A stretch of 64,000 nucleotides of DNA. It comes from Alphaproteobacteria bacterium. Its GTDB lineage: Bacteria > Myxococcota_A > UBA796 > GCA-2862545. The notes beneath the pieces were generated by a model that did no database searches, was not told the DNA's origin, and was given only the letters and a program-made list of their open reading frames with translations. The stretch's first letter is position 1. Each line of letters opens with the position of its first letter. The stretch covers positions 21,021 through 85,020 of the forward strand of contig JACKEP010000024.1 of NCBI GenBank assembly GCA_020632915.1, written 5' to 3'. Below are positions 8,069 to 17,736 of the stretch, piece by piece. Made by a program: the position numbers and the translations under genes.

Positions 8069-8968
8069 ATGCCCGAACTGCCCGACGTCGCCGTCTATCG
8101 CGAGCGCCTGGAGGCGCTGACGGTGGGGCGTCCGCTCGACGCCGTGCGCCTGCGCAGCCCCTTCCTGCTGCGCACGGCAGTACCGCCGCTGTCCGAGGCC
8201 CACGGTCGCGTGGTGGTGGGCGTCCGGCGGATCGGCAAACGCCTCGCGCTCGGCCTGGACGGCGACCTGTGGCTGGTCATCCACCTGATGGTGGCGGGAA
8301 GGCTGCGGTGGCGCAAGCGCGGCGCGGGCATCCCGGGGCGCGACGGGTTGGCCGCCTTCGACTTCGCCGACGGCACGCTGCTGTTCACCGAGGCGAGCAA
8401 GAAGAAGCGGGCCTCGCTGCACGTGGTGGCGGGCGAGGCCGGCCTCGCCGACTTCGACCGCGGCGGCCTCGATCCGCTCACCGCCTCGGTCGCCGACGTG
8501 CGCGCCGCGCTGACGTCGGAGCGCCACACCCTCAAGCGAAGCCTCACCGATCCCACCCTGTTCGACGGCATCGGCGGAGCCTACGGCGACGAGATCCTCC
8601 ACGCCGCCCGCCTGTCGCCGGTGCAGTGGTCGGATCGGGTGGACGACGCCGGCGTGGCGCGGCTGCACGCGGCGATGCGCGAGGTGCTGACGACGTGGAC
8701 GGCGCGGTTCCGCGCCGAGGTGGGGGACGGCTTCCCGGAGGTGGTCACCGCCTTTCGTCCCGAGATGGCCGTGCACGGCAAGTTCGGCCAGCCGTGCCCG
8801 GTGTGCGGGGATCCGGTGCAGCGCATCGTCTACGCCGACCGGGAGACGAACTACTGCGCCACGTGCCAGACCGACGGCGTGCTGCTGCGCGATCGGGCGC
8901 TGTCACAGCTGCTCAAGGGCGACTGGCCGAAGACCCTCGAGGAGCTCGACGAGCTCAAGCGGCGTTGA
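8069..8968 (+). CDS. mutM: Formamidopyrimidine-DNA glycosylase (Fpg/Nei family)
   Basis: 299 residues starting MPELPD, where Pro2 is the catalytic nucleophile and Glu3 the general acid; this fixes the start at 8069 rather than an upstream in-frame codon. Lys57 (RRIGKRLAL) matches the conserved beta-strand lysine, and the C terminus has the family zinc finger CPVC-x16-CATC (C243, C246, C263, C266) with the Arg of YADRETN. The usual VGVGNIYA helix-two-turn-helix segment reads GIGGAYGDE, so the conserved Asn is Gly. That suggests a divergent subfamily whose lesion preference may differ from classical 8-oxoguanine removal. Base-excision repair, cytoplasmic. Confidence 0.9.
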   Translation: MPELPDVAVYRERLEALTVGRPLDAVRLRSPFLLRTAVPPLSEAHGRVVVGVRRIGKRLALGLDGDLWLVIHLMVAGRLRWRKRGAGIPGRDGLAAFDFADGTLLFTEASKKKRASLHVVAGEAGLADFDRGGLDPLTASVADVRAALTSERHTLKRSLTDPTLFDGIGGAYGDEILHAARLSPVQWSDRVDDAGVARLHAAMREVLTTWTARFRAEVGDGFPEVVTAFRPEMAVHGKFGQPCPVCGDPVQRIVYADRETNYCATCQTDGVLLRDRALSQLLKGDWPKTLEELDELKRR

Positions 8969-9017
8969 CGCAGCGTCAGCGCGCGCCGATGCCCGGTGCG
9001 CACGGCCGCGGCCGCGG

Positions 9018-9023
9018 TAGGCT
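9018..9023 (+). promoter_or_regulatory. Possible -10 element (TAGGCT)
   Basis: TAGGCT in a GC-rich context 16 bases before the ATG at 9040. The same TAG-N-N-T form recurs shortly before several other starts in this window (15732, 53736, 59737, and minus strand 25675). No -35 is evident. Confidence 0.3.
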
Positions 9024-9039
9024 GAGGGCGGAGGTGTGC

Positions 9040-9549
9040 ATGGCCCACCCGCTGCAGGACGTGATGGCCGCCGCCGACGGCTTCCTCGTGATCGGCGAGT
9101 CGTCGAAGGGGCGCTTCCCGGCGATGTCGTTCGCCGCCTACACCGCGGTCGGCAAGCGGTTCTACGTGGTCGACCTCGACGGCCTGTCCGAGAGCCGCGG
9201 TCCGGTCAAGGGCGGCAAGGTGTACGGCAGCATCGACGAGCTGCCCGCCGAGCGCGGGGATCTGGCCGTGCTGTGGGTCCACCCCCACACCGCGTCGCGT
9301 GCCGTGGAGCTCGCGCACGCCGCCGGGTGCACGCGGGTGTGGTTCAGCTTCCAGACCGGCCACCCCGACGCCGTGGCGCGGGCTCGCGAGCTCGGGATGG
9401 AGGTCGTCGAGATCGGGCGGTGCCCGGTGTACTACCTGGACGGCACGCCCGCGGCGTGTCGCATGCACACCGCCGTCACGCGGCTGTCGGGCACCTGGCG
9501 ACGTCCGCCGCAGCTCGATCCCTCGGTGCCGCGCAAGGAGCTCGTGTAG
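9040..9549 (+). CDS. CoA-binding domain protein (CoA_binding_2)
   Basis: 169 residues; ATG at 9040 with GGAGG just upstream. The whole protein is one Rossmann-type CoA_binding_2 domain: GFLVIGESSKGRFPAMSF at the first strand and loop, RFYVVDLDG and KGGKVYGSIDELP in the middle, AVLWVHPHTASRAVELAHAAG and VWFSFQTGHPDAV for the later strands. Members bind CoA or acyl-CoA and lack the ligase part of succinyl-CoA synthetase; specific roles are mostly unknown. First gene of a possible run with the lycopene cyclase (75 bases downstream) and rraA. Confidence 0.88.
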   Translation: MAHPLQDVMAAADGFLVIGESSKGRFPAMSFAAYTAVGKRFYVVDLDGLSESRGPVKGGKVYGSIDELPAERGDLAVLWVHPHTASRAVELAHAAGCTRVWFSFQTGHPDAVARARELGMEVVEIGRCPVYYLDGTPAACRMHTAVTRLSGTWRRPPQLDPSVPRKELV

Positions 9550-9624
9550 CGGCTCCCCACGGCACCGTCGCCGCCTCGGCACCCACACCGGGGCCGCGCG
9601 TGGCAAGCTGTCGGGGGAGGGGCG

Positions 9625-10794
9625 GTGCAGCGCTACGACGCCATCGTGGTCGGGGCCGGACCGGCGGGGCTGTCGCTCGCCGAGGCGCTGCTCGACGGCC
9701 CGATGCGTGGTCGGCAGGTGCTCGTCGTCGACGCGCCGAGCGCGGCGGCCGATCGGCACGCGTTCGCGTGGTGGTCGGATCGGCCGCTGCGGTGGGACGA
9801 TCTGGCGTGGGCGAGCTGGTCGCGGGTGGCGGTGCGGGGGCCGGGCCAGCGCACGGCGGTCGATCTGGGCGCGTGGCGCTACCGGGTGATCGACGGCGAG
9901 GTGCTGCAGCGCACCGTGCGCACCCGACTCCAGGGGCGCGCGGGCCTGACCTGGATCGAGGCCACCGTCGACGGCATCGAGGACGGGCTCACGGAGGCCC
10001 GCGTGGTGGCCGGCGCGCAGGCGTGGCACGGGTCGTGGGTGTTCGACAGCCGCTACCGCCTGGGCGATCACGTCGTCGACGACGGGGCGGTCGACCTGCG
10101 GCAGGCGTTCTCCGGCTGGTGGATCCGGGCGCCGCGCCCGCTGTTCGACCCCGACCTGCCCGTGCTGATGGACCTCAACCTGCCCCAGGACACGCACCTG
10201 CGGTTCCTCTACGTGCTGCCGCGCTCGCCCACGGAGGCGCTCGTGGAGGGCGTGAGCATGGGCCCCGACGCGAGCGTGCCCGACGTGCCCGCGTGGGTGG
10301 CGCGCAACCTCGGGGACGACGTGGAGGTCACCCGCGCCGAAGGGGGGATCACCCCGATGACCACGGGCACGTTCCCCCGCCGGGCCGGTCGGCGCGTGCT
10401 GAAGGTGGGGGTGGCCGGCGGGCGGATCAAGCCGTCCACCGGCTACGCGCTCGCCCGCATCCTCGCCGACACCGACGCGATCGTCGCCTCGCTGCAGCGC
10501 CACGGTCACCCGTTCGATCTGCCCGGTGACGGCTGGCTGTGGCGCTTCCTCGACGCGGTGCTGCTCGACGTCCTCGCGCGCCGTCCGGCCGCCGTCGCCC
10601 GCGGCTTCCTGGCCCTGTTCGCCCACAACACGGGGCCCCGCGTGCTGCGCTTCCTCGATCAGCGCGCCGGCGTGCGCGACGTGCTGGCGGTCGGGCTGTC
10701 GCTGCCGTGGTGGCCCTTCCTCCGGGCGATGGTCACCCGGGTGGCCGGCACCGTCGCGCGGCGCCTGCGTCCGAGGCCCGCGCTGCCGGGATAG
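9625..10794 (+). CDS. Lycopene cyclase family FAD-dependent enzyme
   Basis: 389 residues starting at GTG 9625 behind GGGGGAGG. It begins with a dinucleotide fold, YDAIVVGAGPAGLSLA, and carries the lycopene beta-cyclase signature blocks: WRYRVIDGEVLQRTVR, WVFDSRYR, QAFSGWWIRAPRPLFDPD, LRFLYVLPRSPTEALVEG, GGITPMTTGTFPRRAGRR and GGRIKPSTGYALARI. The reaction would cyclise the psi ends of lycopene at the membrane. No other carotenoid gene (synthase, desaturase) lies in the window, so the pathway must be encoded elsewhere. The C-terminal ~70 residues are basic and hydrophobic, consistent with membrane association. Confidence 0.92.
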   Translation: MQRYDAIVVGAGPAGLSLAEALLDGPMRGRQVLVVDAPSAAADRHAFAWWSDRPLRWDDLAWASWSRVAVRGPGQRTAVDLGAWRYRVIDGEVLQRTVRTRLQGRAGLTWIEATVDGIEDGLTEARVVAGAQAWHGSWVFDSRYRLGDHVVDDGAVDLRQAFSGWWIRAPRPLFDPDLPVLMDLNLPQDTHLRFLYVLPRSPTEALVEGVSMGPDASVPDVPAWVARNLGDDVEVTRAEGGITPMTTGTFPRRAGRRVLKVGVAGGRIKPSTGYALARILADTDAIVASLQRHGHPFDLPGDGWLWRFLDAVLLDVLARRPAAVARGFLALFAHNTGPRVLRFLDQRAGVRDVLAVGLSLPWWPFLRAMVTRVAGTVARRLRPRPALPG

Positions 10795-10828
10795 CTGCTC
10801 GACCTCGTGTGCGTTGCCTGGAGTCCCG

Positions 10829-11323
10829 ATGCCCCCCGTGCCGACCGTACCCACCGCCGACCTGTCCGACGCCCACGCCGACGTGATCGGCTACCTCGAG
10901 CCGCTGTTCCGGCACTACGGCGGGGCGCGCTGCTTCGGCGGCCCGATCCGCACCGTGAAGTGCTTCGAGGACAACACCGTGGTGCGCGAGGCGCTGGAGC
11001 AGCCGGGCGACGGCAGCGTGCTGGTCGTCGATGGCGGCGGGTCGCTGCGCTGCGCGCTGGTCGGCGGCAACCTCGCCACGCTCGCCCACCGCAACGGCTG
11101 GGCGGGCATCCTGGTGTTCGGCTGCGTCCGCGACGCCGTCGAGCTGATCGAGGCCCCCGTGGGCGTGATGGCGCTGGGCACCCACCCGCGCAAGAGCTGG
11201 AAGCGCGGGGAGGGGGAGGTCGACCTCGAGGTGGGCTTCGCGGGGGTCACCCTGGAGCCCGGTGCGTGGCTCTACGCCGACGACGATGGGGTGATCGTGG
11301 CGCCCCACCGCCTCGACGCCTGA
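10829..11323 (+). CDS. rraA: RraA family protein
   Basis: 164 residues from ATG 10829. It matches RraA along its length: an N-terminal TADLSDAHAD region, GPIRTVKCFEDNTVVREAL, VLVVDGGGSLRCALVGGNLA, NGWAGILVFGCVRDAVEL, a THPRKSWKRGEG stretch and YADDDGVIV at the end. RraA in Escherichia coli forms a trimer that binds the C-terminal scaffold of RNase E and lowers its activity; related proteins are aldolases, so the function here is by family only. It follows the lycopene cyclase by 34 bases. Confidence 0.92.
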   Translation: MPPVPTVPTADLSDAHADVIGYLEPLFRHYGGARCFGGPIRTVKCFEDNTVVREALEQPGDGSVLVVDGGGSLRCALVGGNLATLAHRNGWAGILVFGCVRDAVELIEAPVGVMALGTHPRKSWKRGEGEVDLEVGFAGVTLEPGAWLYADDDGVIVAPHRLDA

Positions 11324-11329
11324 GCGACG

Positions 11330-11357
11330 CGCGGGCGCCCGTCGCCGGACGCCCGCG
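11330..11357. terminator. Hairpin between convergent genes
   Basis: Inverted repeat CGCGGGCG / CGCCCGCG (arms 11330-11337 and 11350-11357) in the 43-base gap between the rraA stop (11323) and the convergent nucleotidase stop (11367). Stem strength and place suit a bidirectional terminator; no T tract is seen. Confidence 0.45.
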
Positions 11358-11366
11358 ACGACCGCG

Positions 11367-13532
11367 TCAGGGAAGGAACGTGACGCGACCCTGCCCGCCC
11401 TCGGGGTAGTCGACGGCCGGCACGGTACCGCCGAGCCCGTCGACGATGAAGGTGCGGAGCGCCTGCTGGTAGCTGACGCCGAGCACCTCGAAGGGCAGGC
11501 CGCGGAACGGGTAGCCGTCGCCGCCGCGGGCGAGGAAGTCGATGACCGCGATGTCGAGGTCGGCGCCGGGCTGCACCACGCCGCCGGTCACCAGCACGGT
11601 GCCGTCGTCCAGCGTCAGCTCCACCACCCGGGAGCCGGGCTGGGTGATCACGCCGCTGCCGTCGGCGAGCTGGGGCGTGCCGGACAGGTCGTAGACCACC
11701 GACAGGCCGGCGACCTGGGCGAAGCGACCGTCGGTGAACTCGACGCGCGACGCCGCGTTCTCGAAGAGCTCCTTGACCTGGTCGCGGGACACGCCCGGCA
11801 CGATGGTCAGGAAGTTCGAGAAGGGCAGCATGTCGAAGGTGTCGAGCTCGGTCAGGTCGCCGACCGGGATCACGTCGTCGTTGCGGATGCCGCCGCCGTT
11901 GGTGAACGCGAACGCCGGCGAGGGCAGCGCGCGCACGGGGGCGAGCGCACGGGCCTGCCACAGGAAGGCGTCGGCGATCAGATCGCCCTGGTTGGTCTCC
12001 TGGGTGCGGACGTGGCTGCGCACGCCGTCGAGCGCCACCTCGGTGGTGCCGATGACGGAGGCCGCGAGATCGTCGACGGCGGCCTGGATCGGGGTCTCCA
12101 CGGTGGCGGCGATCGTGGCGTCGGGGGTGACGGCGTCGTCGTAGGCGCCGCCGATGACGCGCTGCGGGCCCGACAGGCCGTCGTCGACACCGACGACGCG
12201 GCCGGCGCCGTCGAAGCGCGCGACCAGGCGACCGATGTAGCGGTAGCCGCCGCTCGTGGTGACGACGGGCACGCTGGCGCCGTCCGCGCCCACGGCGGTG
12301 AGCGGGTAGGCCCCGTCGGGCGCGGGGGCGCCGGGCAGCAGCAGGTCGTCGGGGTTGGCGAGCAGCTCGTCGCCGCCGCCGGCCACCGCGAGGTCGACGC
12401 CCGACAGCGTGGGCAGCAGGGCGAGGTCCTCGTCGACGCTCTGCAGGTGGGAGATCAGCACGATGATGTCGACGCCCTGGGCCGTCAGCGCGTCGATCTC
12501 GGCCTGGACGGCAGGGCCGACGGCGTTCACGACGACGTCGCGCGGCGAGCTGATCTGCGGCAGCACCTCGGTGGTGGCGCCGACGATGCCCACCTGGCGG
12601 CCGGCGACGGTCACGACGTGGGAGCTGGCGATGCGACCGGCCTGGGCCAGGGCGTGCAGGGCGGCCTCGGCGCTCACGTCGAGGTTGGCCGACAGGAAGG
12701 TCTCCCCGTTCGGGAAGCCGCTGATGAAGTCGGCGAGGACGTCGGGGCCGAAGTCGAAGTCGTGGTTGCCCAGGCACAGGGCATCGAAGCCCGCGGCGCC
12801 GAGCACGAGGCTGTCGTAGAACGGGACGCCGTGGTCGAGGCTGGCGCCGAACACCGGTCCGGCCAGGTAGTTGTCGCCCGAGGTGACGGCGACCACGCCC
12901 GCGGCGTCGCCGCTGCGGCCGTAGCCGGCGGCCTCGCCGCGCAGGGCGTCCATGAGGGCGACGAAGCGTGCGGCCCCACCGGCGTCGCCGTCGGGCAGCA
13001 GGAGCGACTCGCCGTCGTTGGCGTGCAGCAGCGTCAGCCACAGCTCGGGGGCCTCGACGTCGTCCTCCAACAGGTTGGAGATGCGGTAGGCCGCGCCGTC
13101 CACCGCGACGGCCTGCAGGTCGATGGGGCCGAGCGTGGCGTTCGCGGGCACGGCGACGTCGAACACCACGGTGCCGTGGGCGTCGGCCGTGCCGGCGCCG
13201 AGGCGGGCGGCGCGGCGCTTGAGGTCGAGGCAGTCGGGGGCGAGCTGAGGCGGGCACACGGGCGTGCCGATCTGCGCGCGGCTCGACAGCAGGTAGACCC
13301 GCGCGCCGGGGGCGGCGTTGTAGACCACCACGCGGGCGGAGCCGCCGGCGACGAGGTCGTCGAAGGCCGTCAGCGCGAGCGTGGTGGGCGCTGGCGGCAG
13401 CTGGTCGTCGGGGAACGACGCCACCGACGCGCTGGCGACGATGCCCTCGGGGTCGGGGGACGTGGCGAGCTCGCCGGGCGCGGTGGCGCAGGCGGCGAGC
13501 GACAGCAGGATGGACAGGGAGACGGGACGCAT
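11367..13532 (-). CDS. 5'-nucleotidase/metallophosphatase lipoprotein
   Basis: 721 residues from ATG 13532, with AGGAGG eight bases upstream. MRPVSLSILLSLAAC is a lipoprotein signal. Residues ~45-155 are the Cys-pair module shared with other exported proteins here (CPPQLAPDCLDL, then LGAGTADAHG and YRISNLL). The catalytic metallophosphatase domain follows: LLHANDGES, TSGDNYLAG, LCLGNHDFDFG, VLISHLQS and GGGDELL; then the 5'-nucleotidase C-terminal domain with FTNGGGIRND and RGGDGYPFRG. The usual first-motif His (ND.HG) is Glu/Gly and the GHSH pair is GGGDE, so two canonical metal ligands differ. This altered set is, as I recall, also found in a phosphatase-like branch. Probably scavenges phosphate from nucleotides or phosphoesters at the cell surface. 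Confidence 0.9.
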   Translation of the reverse strand: MRPVSLSILLSLAACATAPGELATSPDPEGIVASASVASFPDDQLPPAPTTLALTAFDDLVAGGSARVVVYNAAPGARVYLLSSRAQIGTPVCPPQLAPDCLDLKRRAARLGAGTADAHGTVVFDVAVPANATLGPIDLQAVAVDGAAYRISNLLEDDVEAPELWLTLLHANDGESLLLPDGDAGGAARFVALMDALRGEAAGYGRSGDAAGVVAVTSGDNYLAGPVFGASLDHGVPFYDSLVLGAAGFDALCLGNHDFDFGPDVLADFISGFPNGETFLSANLDVSAEAALHALAQAGRIASSHVVTVAGRQVGIVGATTEVLPQISSPRDVVVNAVGPAVQAEIDALTAQGVDIIVLISHLQSVDEDLALLPTLSGVDLAVAGGGDELLANPDDLLLPGAPAPDGAYPLTAVGADGASVPVVTTSGGYRYIGRLVARFDGAGRVVGVDDGLSGPQRVIGGAYDDAVTPDATIAATVETPIQAAVDDLAASVIGTTEVALDGVRSHVRTQETNQGDLIADAFLWQARALAPVRALPSPAFAFTNGGGIRNDDVIPVGDLTELDTFDMLPFSNFLTIVPGVSRDQVKELFENAASRVEFTDGRFAQVAGLSVVYDLSGTPQLADGSGVITQPGSRVVELTLDDGTVLVTGGVVQPGADLDIAVIDFLARGGDGYPFRGLPFEVLGVSYQQALRTFIVDGLGGTVPAVDYPEGGQGRVTFLP

Positions 13533-13761
13533 GGGCAGACCTCCTGGGTGCTCCGGAGGCGTAGCGACGGTGGACGGACCCGCGCCGTGCACGGACGGTG
13601 GCGATGCCGCGACGATGGTTCGACCGCCGTGACGGCCGGGCGAAGGCGTGAACGTGCGGTGGCGGTCGCCGTGGATACCGGCCGGATCGTGCCGCTCGCG
13701 TGCCGCGTGCGCCCCGGTGCCGCGCTGGGGCATGATGGCGCCCGCGTTCCCCGGAGTCGTG

Positions 13762-15687
13762 ATGCGCTGGCTGGTCCCCGTCCTCGTCGTCGCCGCGGCT
13801 GGCTGCCCGGGGGAGCCCGTGCCCGACGACGTCGACCCGTGTGACGGCCCGATCGTGTGGGCGGTCGAGGGCGACACGCTCACCGCCGACGTCGTCGGGT
13901 GTGGCGGCCTGGCGCTCACGGCGCGCGTGGTCGGGGACGGGCAGGTGACCGTCGACCTGGGCGCGCACGACGCCGACGGGGCGCTGGTGCTCGACCCGGT
14001 GCTGACGGCTCGGGGCGACGCTCAGGTGCGCGGCCTCGTGCTCGAGGGCACCTGGACGCTGGGCGGCTCACCGCGCCTGTGGCGCCAGGGCTACCAGTCG
14101 TGGTCGTGGTCGGGCGTGGTGACGCTCCCCGATGCGCTGTCGCTCCCGCTCGACGACGACGGCCTGCCGGCGGTGGGGGGAGACGGGGACGCGTTCAGCC
14201 TCCCCCAGGAGACGGCGCACACCTCGTGGTGGGGGGCGCTGCTGGGCAGCGACGCGGGCGGCGCGCTGCTGGCGCACGCGACGTCTGCGGCCCACGACCG
14301 CGTGTGGATGGGCTTCGACGCGGCGCAGGCGTGGGTGGTGTGGGGCGGGCGCGGCGAGACGTGGACCCTGGCCGACGGCGCCACCCGCGCGCTGGACGGG
14401 CTGCGCATCGCCTGGGGGCGCGACAGCCAGGCGCTGGCGGCGTCGTGGCCGGCCCACACCGACGTCACGCCACCCGCGGTGGTGCCCCCGTCGGGGTGGG
14501 CCTCCTGGTACGAGCTGTGGGCCGACGTCAGCGAGCAGGACGTCCGTGACAACGCTGCCGTGCTCGCCGACGCGGCGCCCGACGCCGAGGTGGTGCAGAT
14601 CGACGACGGCTGGTCGGGCCCGTGGGGCGACTGGCACCCGAACGCGCGGTTCCCGAGCGGCATCGACGGGCTCGCTTCGGACCTCGACGGCGACGGGTTC
14701 ACCCCCGGCCTCTGGATGGCGCCGCTGTACGTGGACCGGTCGACGTCGACCTTCCAGGACCACGACGACTGGTGGGTGCGCGATCTCGACGGCGTGCCGC
14801 TGCGGTTCACCAACGCGGGCACCGGCGACTACGCCGTCCTCGACGTCACCCACCCGGACGCGGCGGCATGGCTGCACGGTGAGCTCACGCGCCTCGCGGG
14901 CGAGGGCATCCGCTACTTCAAGCTCGACTTCCTGTACGCCGGCGCCGAGGTGGGCCTGCGCCACGACGACGTCACCGGCATCGAGGCGTACGCGCAGGCG
15001 ATGGCGTTGTTCCGCGATGCGCTGCCCGACGCCTTCCTGCTCGCCTGCGGCGCGCCGCTGCAGCCGTCGGCGGGCACCTTCGACGCCTACCGCTCCGGCG
15101 CCGACATCGCCTTCGAGCTGACCGCCGACCCCGACCGTGCCTATGCGCGCTGGCAGCTGCGGCAGACGGTGGCGCGCGGGTTCCTGCACGGCCGCTGGTG
15201 GTGGAACGACGCGGACGGCCTGCTGGTCCGTCGGCCGCTCACCGACGCCGACGTCTCCGGGATGGTGGTGTCGATGATCGTGTCCGGCGGCGTATGGCTG
15301 CTCAGTGACGACCTCACGCAGCTCGACGCCGACGCGCCGGACCGCCTCGCGCTGGCAGCGCGGGCCGACCTCCGACGGTTCCGCGGCACGACGGCGGTGC
15401 CGCGGTCGCCGTGGGCGGCCGTGTCGGGGCTCGACGGCAGCCCGCTCATCGAGTCCTTCCAGCCCGACGACACGCACCCGGTGGTGTGGGACCTGTCGAC
15501 GGGCCACGTGGCGGCCGTGAACCTGATGGATGCGCCGGTGAGCGTGGAGCTGCCGGTGGGGCACGAGCTGCTGGCCGACGTCGACACCGCCGGCGGCGCC
15601 ACCGTGCTTGCGCCGGGGGAGGGCGTGGTGGTGCTGCCCGACGGCGTCGCGCCCACCTGGCCCGAGCTGGCGCCGTGGCGCTGGTGA
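13762..15687 (+). CDS. Alpha-galactosidase-like glycoside hydrolase lipoprotein (GH36/clan D)
   Basis: 641 residues from ATG 13762. MRWLVPVLVVAAAGC is a lipobox signal. An N-terminal beta domain (to ~240) precedes the (beta/alpha)8 barrel: SGWASWYELW, VVQIDDGW (~278-284), GLWMAPLYV, then YFKLDFLYAG with the nucleophile Asp389, LLACGAPLQPS, and YRSGADIAFE giving Arg444 and the acid/base Asp448. That is the catalytic layout of GH36-type alpha-galactosidases. A C-terminal beta domain ends in APWRW. It would remove terminal alpha-galactose from oligosaccharides or glycoconjugates outside the cytoplasm. It is divergent from the nucleotidase; the 229-base gap between them holds the promoters for both. 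Confidence 0.9.
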   Translation: MRWLVPVLVVAAAGCPGEPVPDDVDPCDGPIVWAVEGDTLTADVVGCGGLALTARVVGDGQVTVDLGAHDADGALVLDPVLTARGDAQVRGLVLEGTWTLGGSPRLWRQGYQSWSWSGVVTLPDALSLPLDDDGLPAVGGDGDAFSLPQETAHTSWWGALLGSDAGGALLAHATSAAHDRVWMGFDAAQAWVVWGGRGETWTLADGATRALDGLRIAWGRDSQALAASWPAHTDVTPPAVVPPSGWASWYELWADVSEQDVRDNAAVLADAAPDAEVVQIDDGWSGPWGDWHPNARFPSGIDGLASDLDGDGFTPGLWMAPLYVDRSTSTFQDHDDWWVRDLDGVPLRFTNAGTGDYAVLDVTHPDAAAWLHGELTRLAGEGIRYFKLDFLYAGAEVGLRHDDVTGIEAYAQAMALFRDALPDAFLLACGAPLQPSAGTFDAYRSGADIAFELTADPDRAYARWQLRQTVARGFLHGRWWWNDADGLLVRRPLTDADVSGMVVSMIVSGGVWLLSDDLTQLDADAPDRLALAARADLRRFRGTTAVPRSPWAAVSGLDGSPLIESFQPDDTHPVVWDLSTGHVAAVNLMDAPVSVELPVGHELLADVDTAGGATVLAPGEGVVVLPDGVAPTWPELAPWRW

Positions 15688-15731
15688 GCGGCGGGCGCGC
15701 GTCGACGGCCACCGGGGCGGTCGCGATCTGC

Positions 15732-15737
15732 TAGCCT
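15732..15737 (+). promoter_or_regulatory. Possible -10 element (TAGCCT)
   Basis: TAGCCT 25 bases before the ATG at 15763, in the short gap after the alpha-galactosidase stop. It is one of the recurrent TAG-N-N-T elements close to starts in this window. Confidence 0.3.
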
Positions 15738-15762
15738 CGGGCTTCGTTCCCGGGAGGGTGAG

Positions 15763-17673
<1,911 letters not shown>

Positions 17674-17736
17674 GCGGTCGCGTCGTCGCGGCCGGACGTC
17701 CGCGACGGGACGTCCGCGCCGCGCGACCGCGAACGG

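Noticed and set aside
17674..17736. Hairpin built on repeated GGACGTCC in the gap before the acyl-CoA synthetase stop
   Set aside because: Small self-complementary words are frequent at this GC content; no single stable stem and tail could be chosen.
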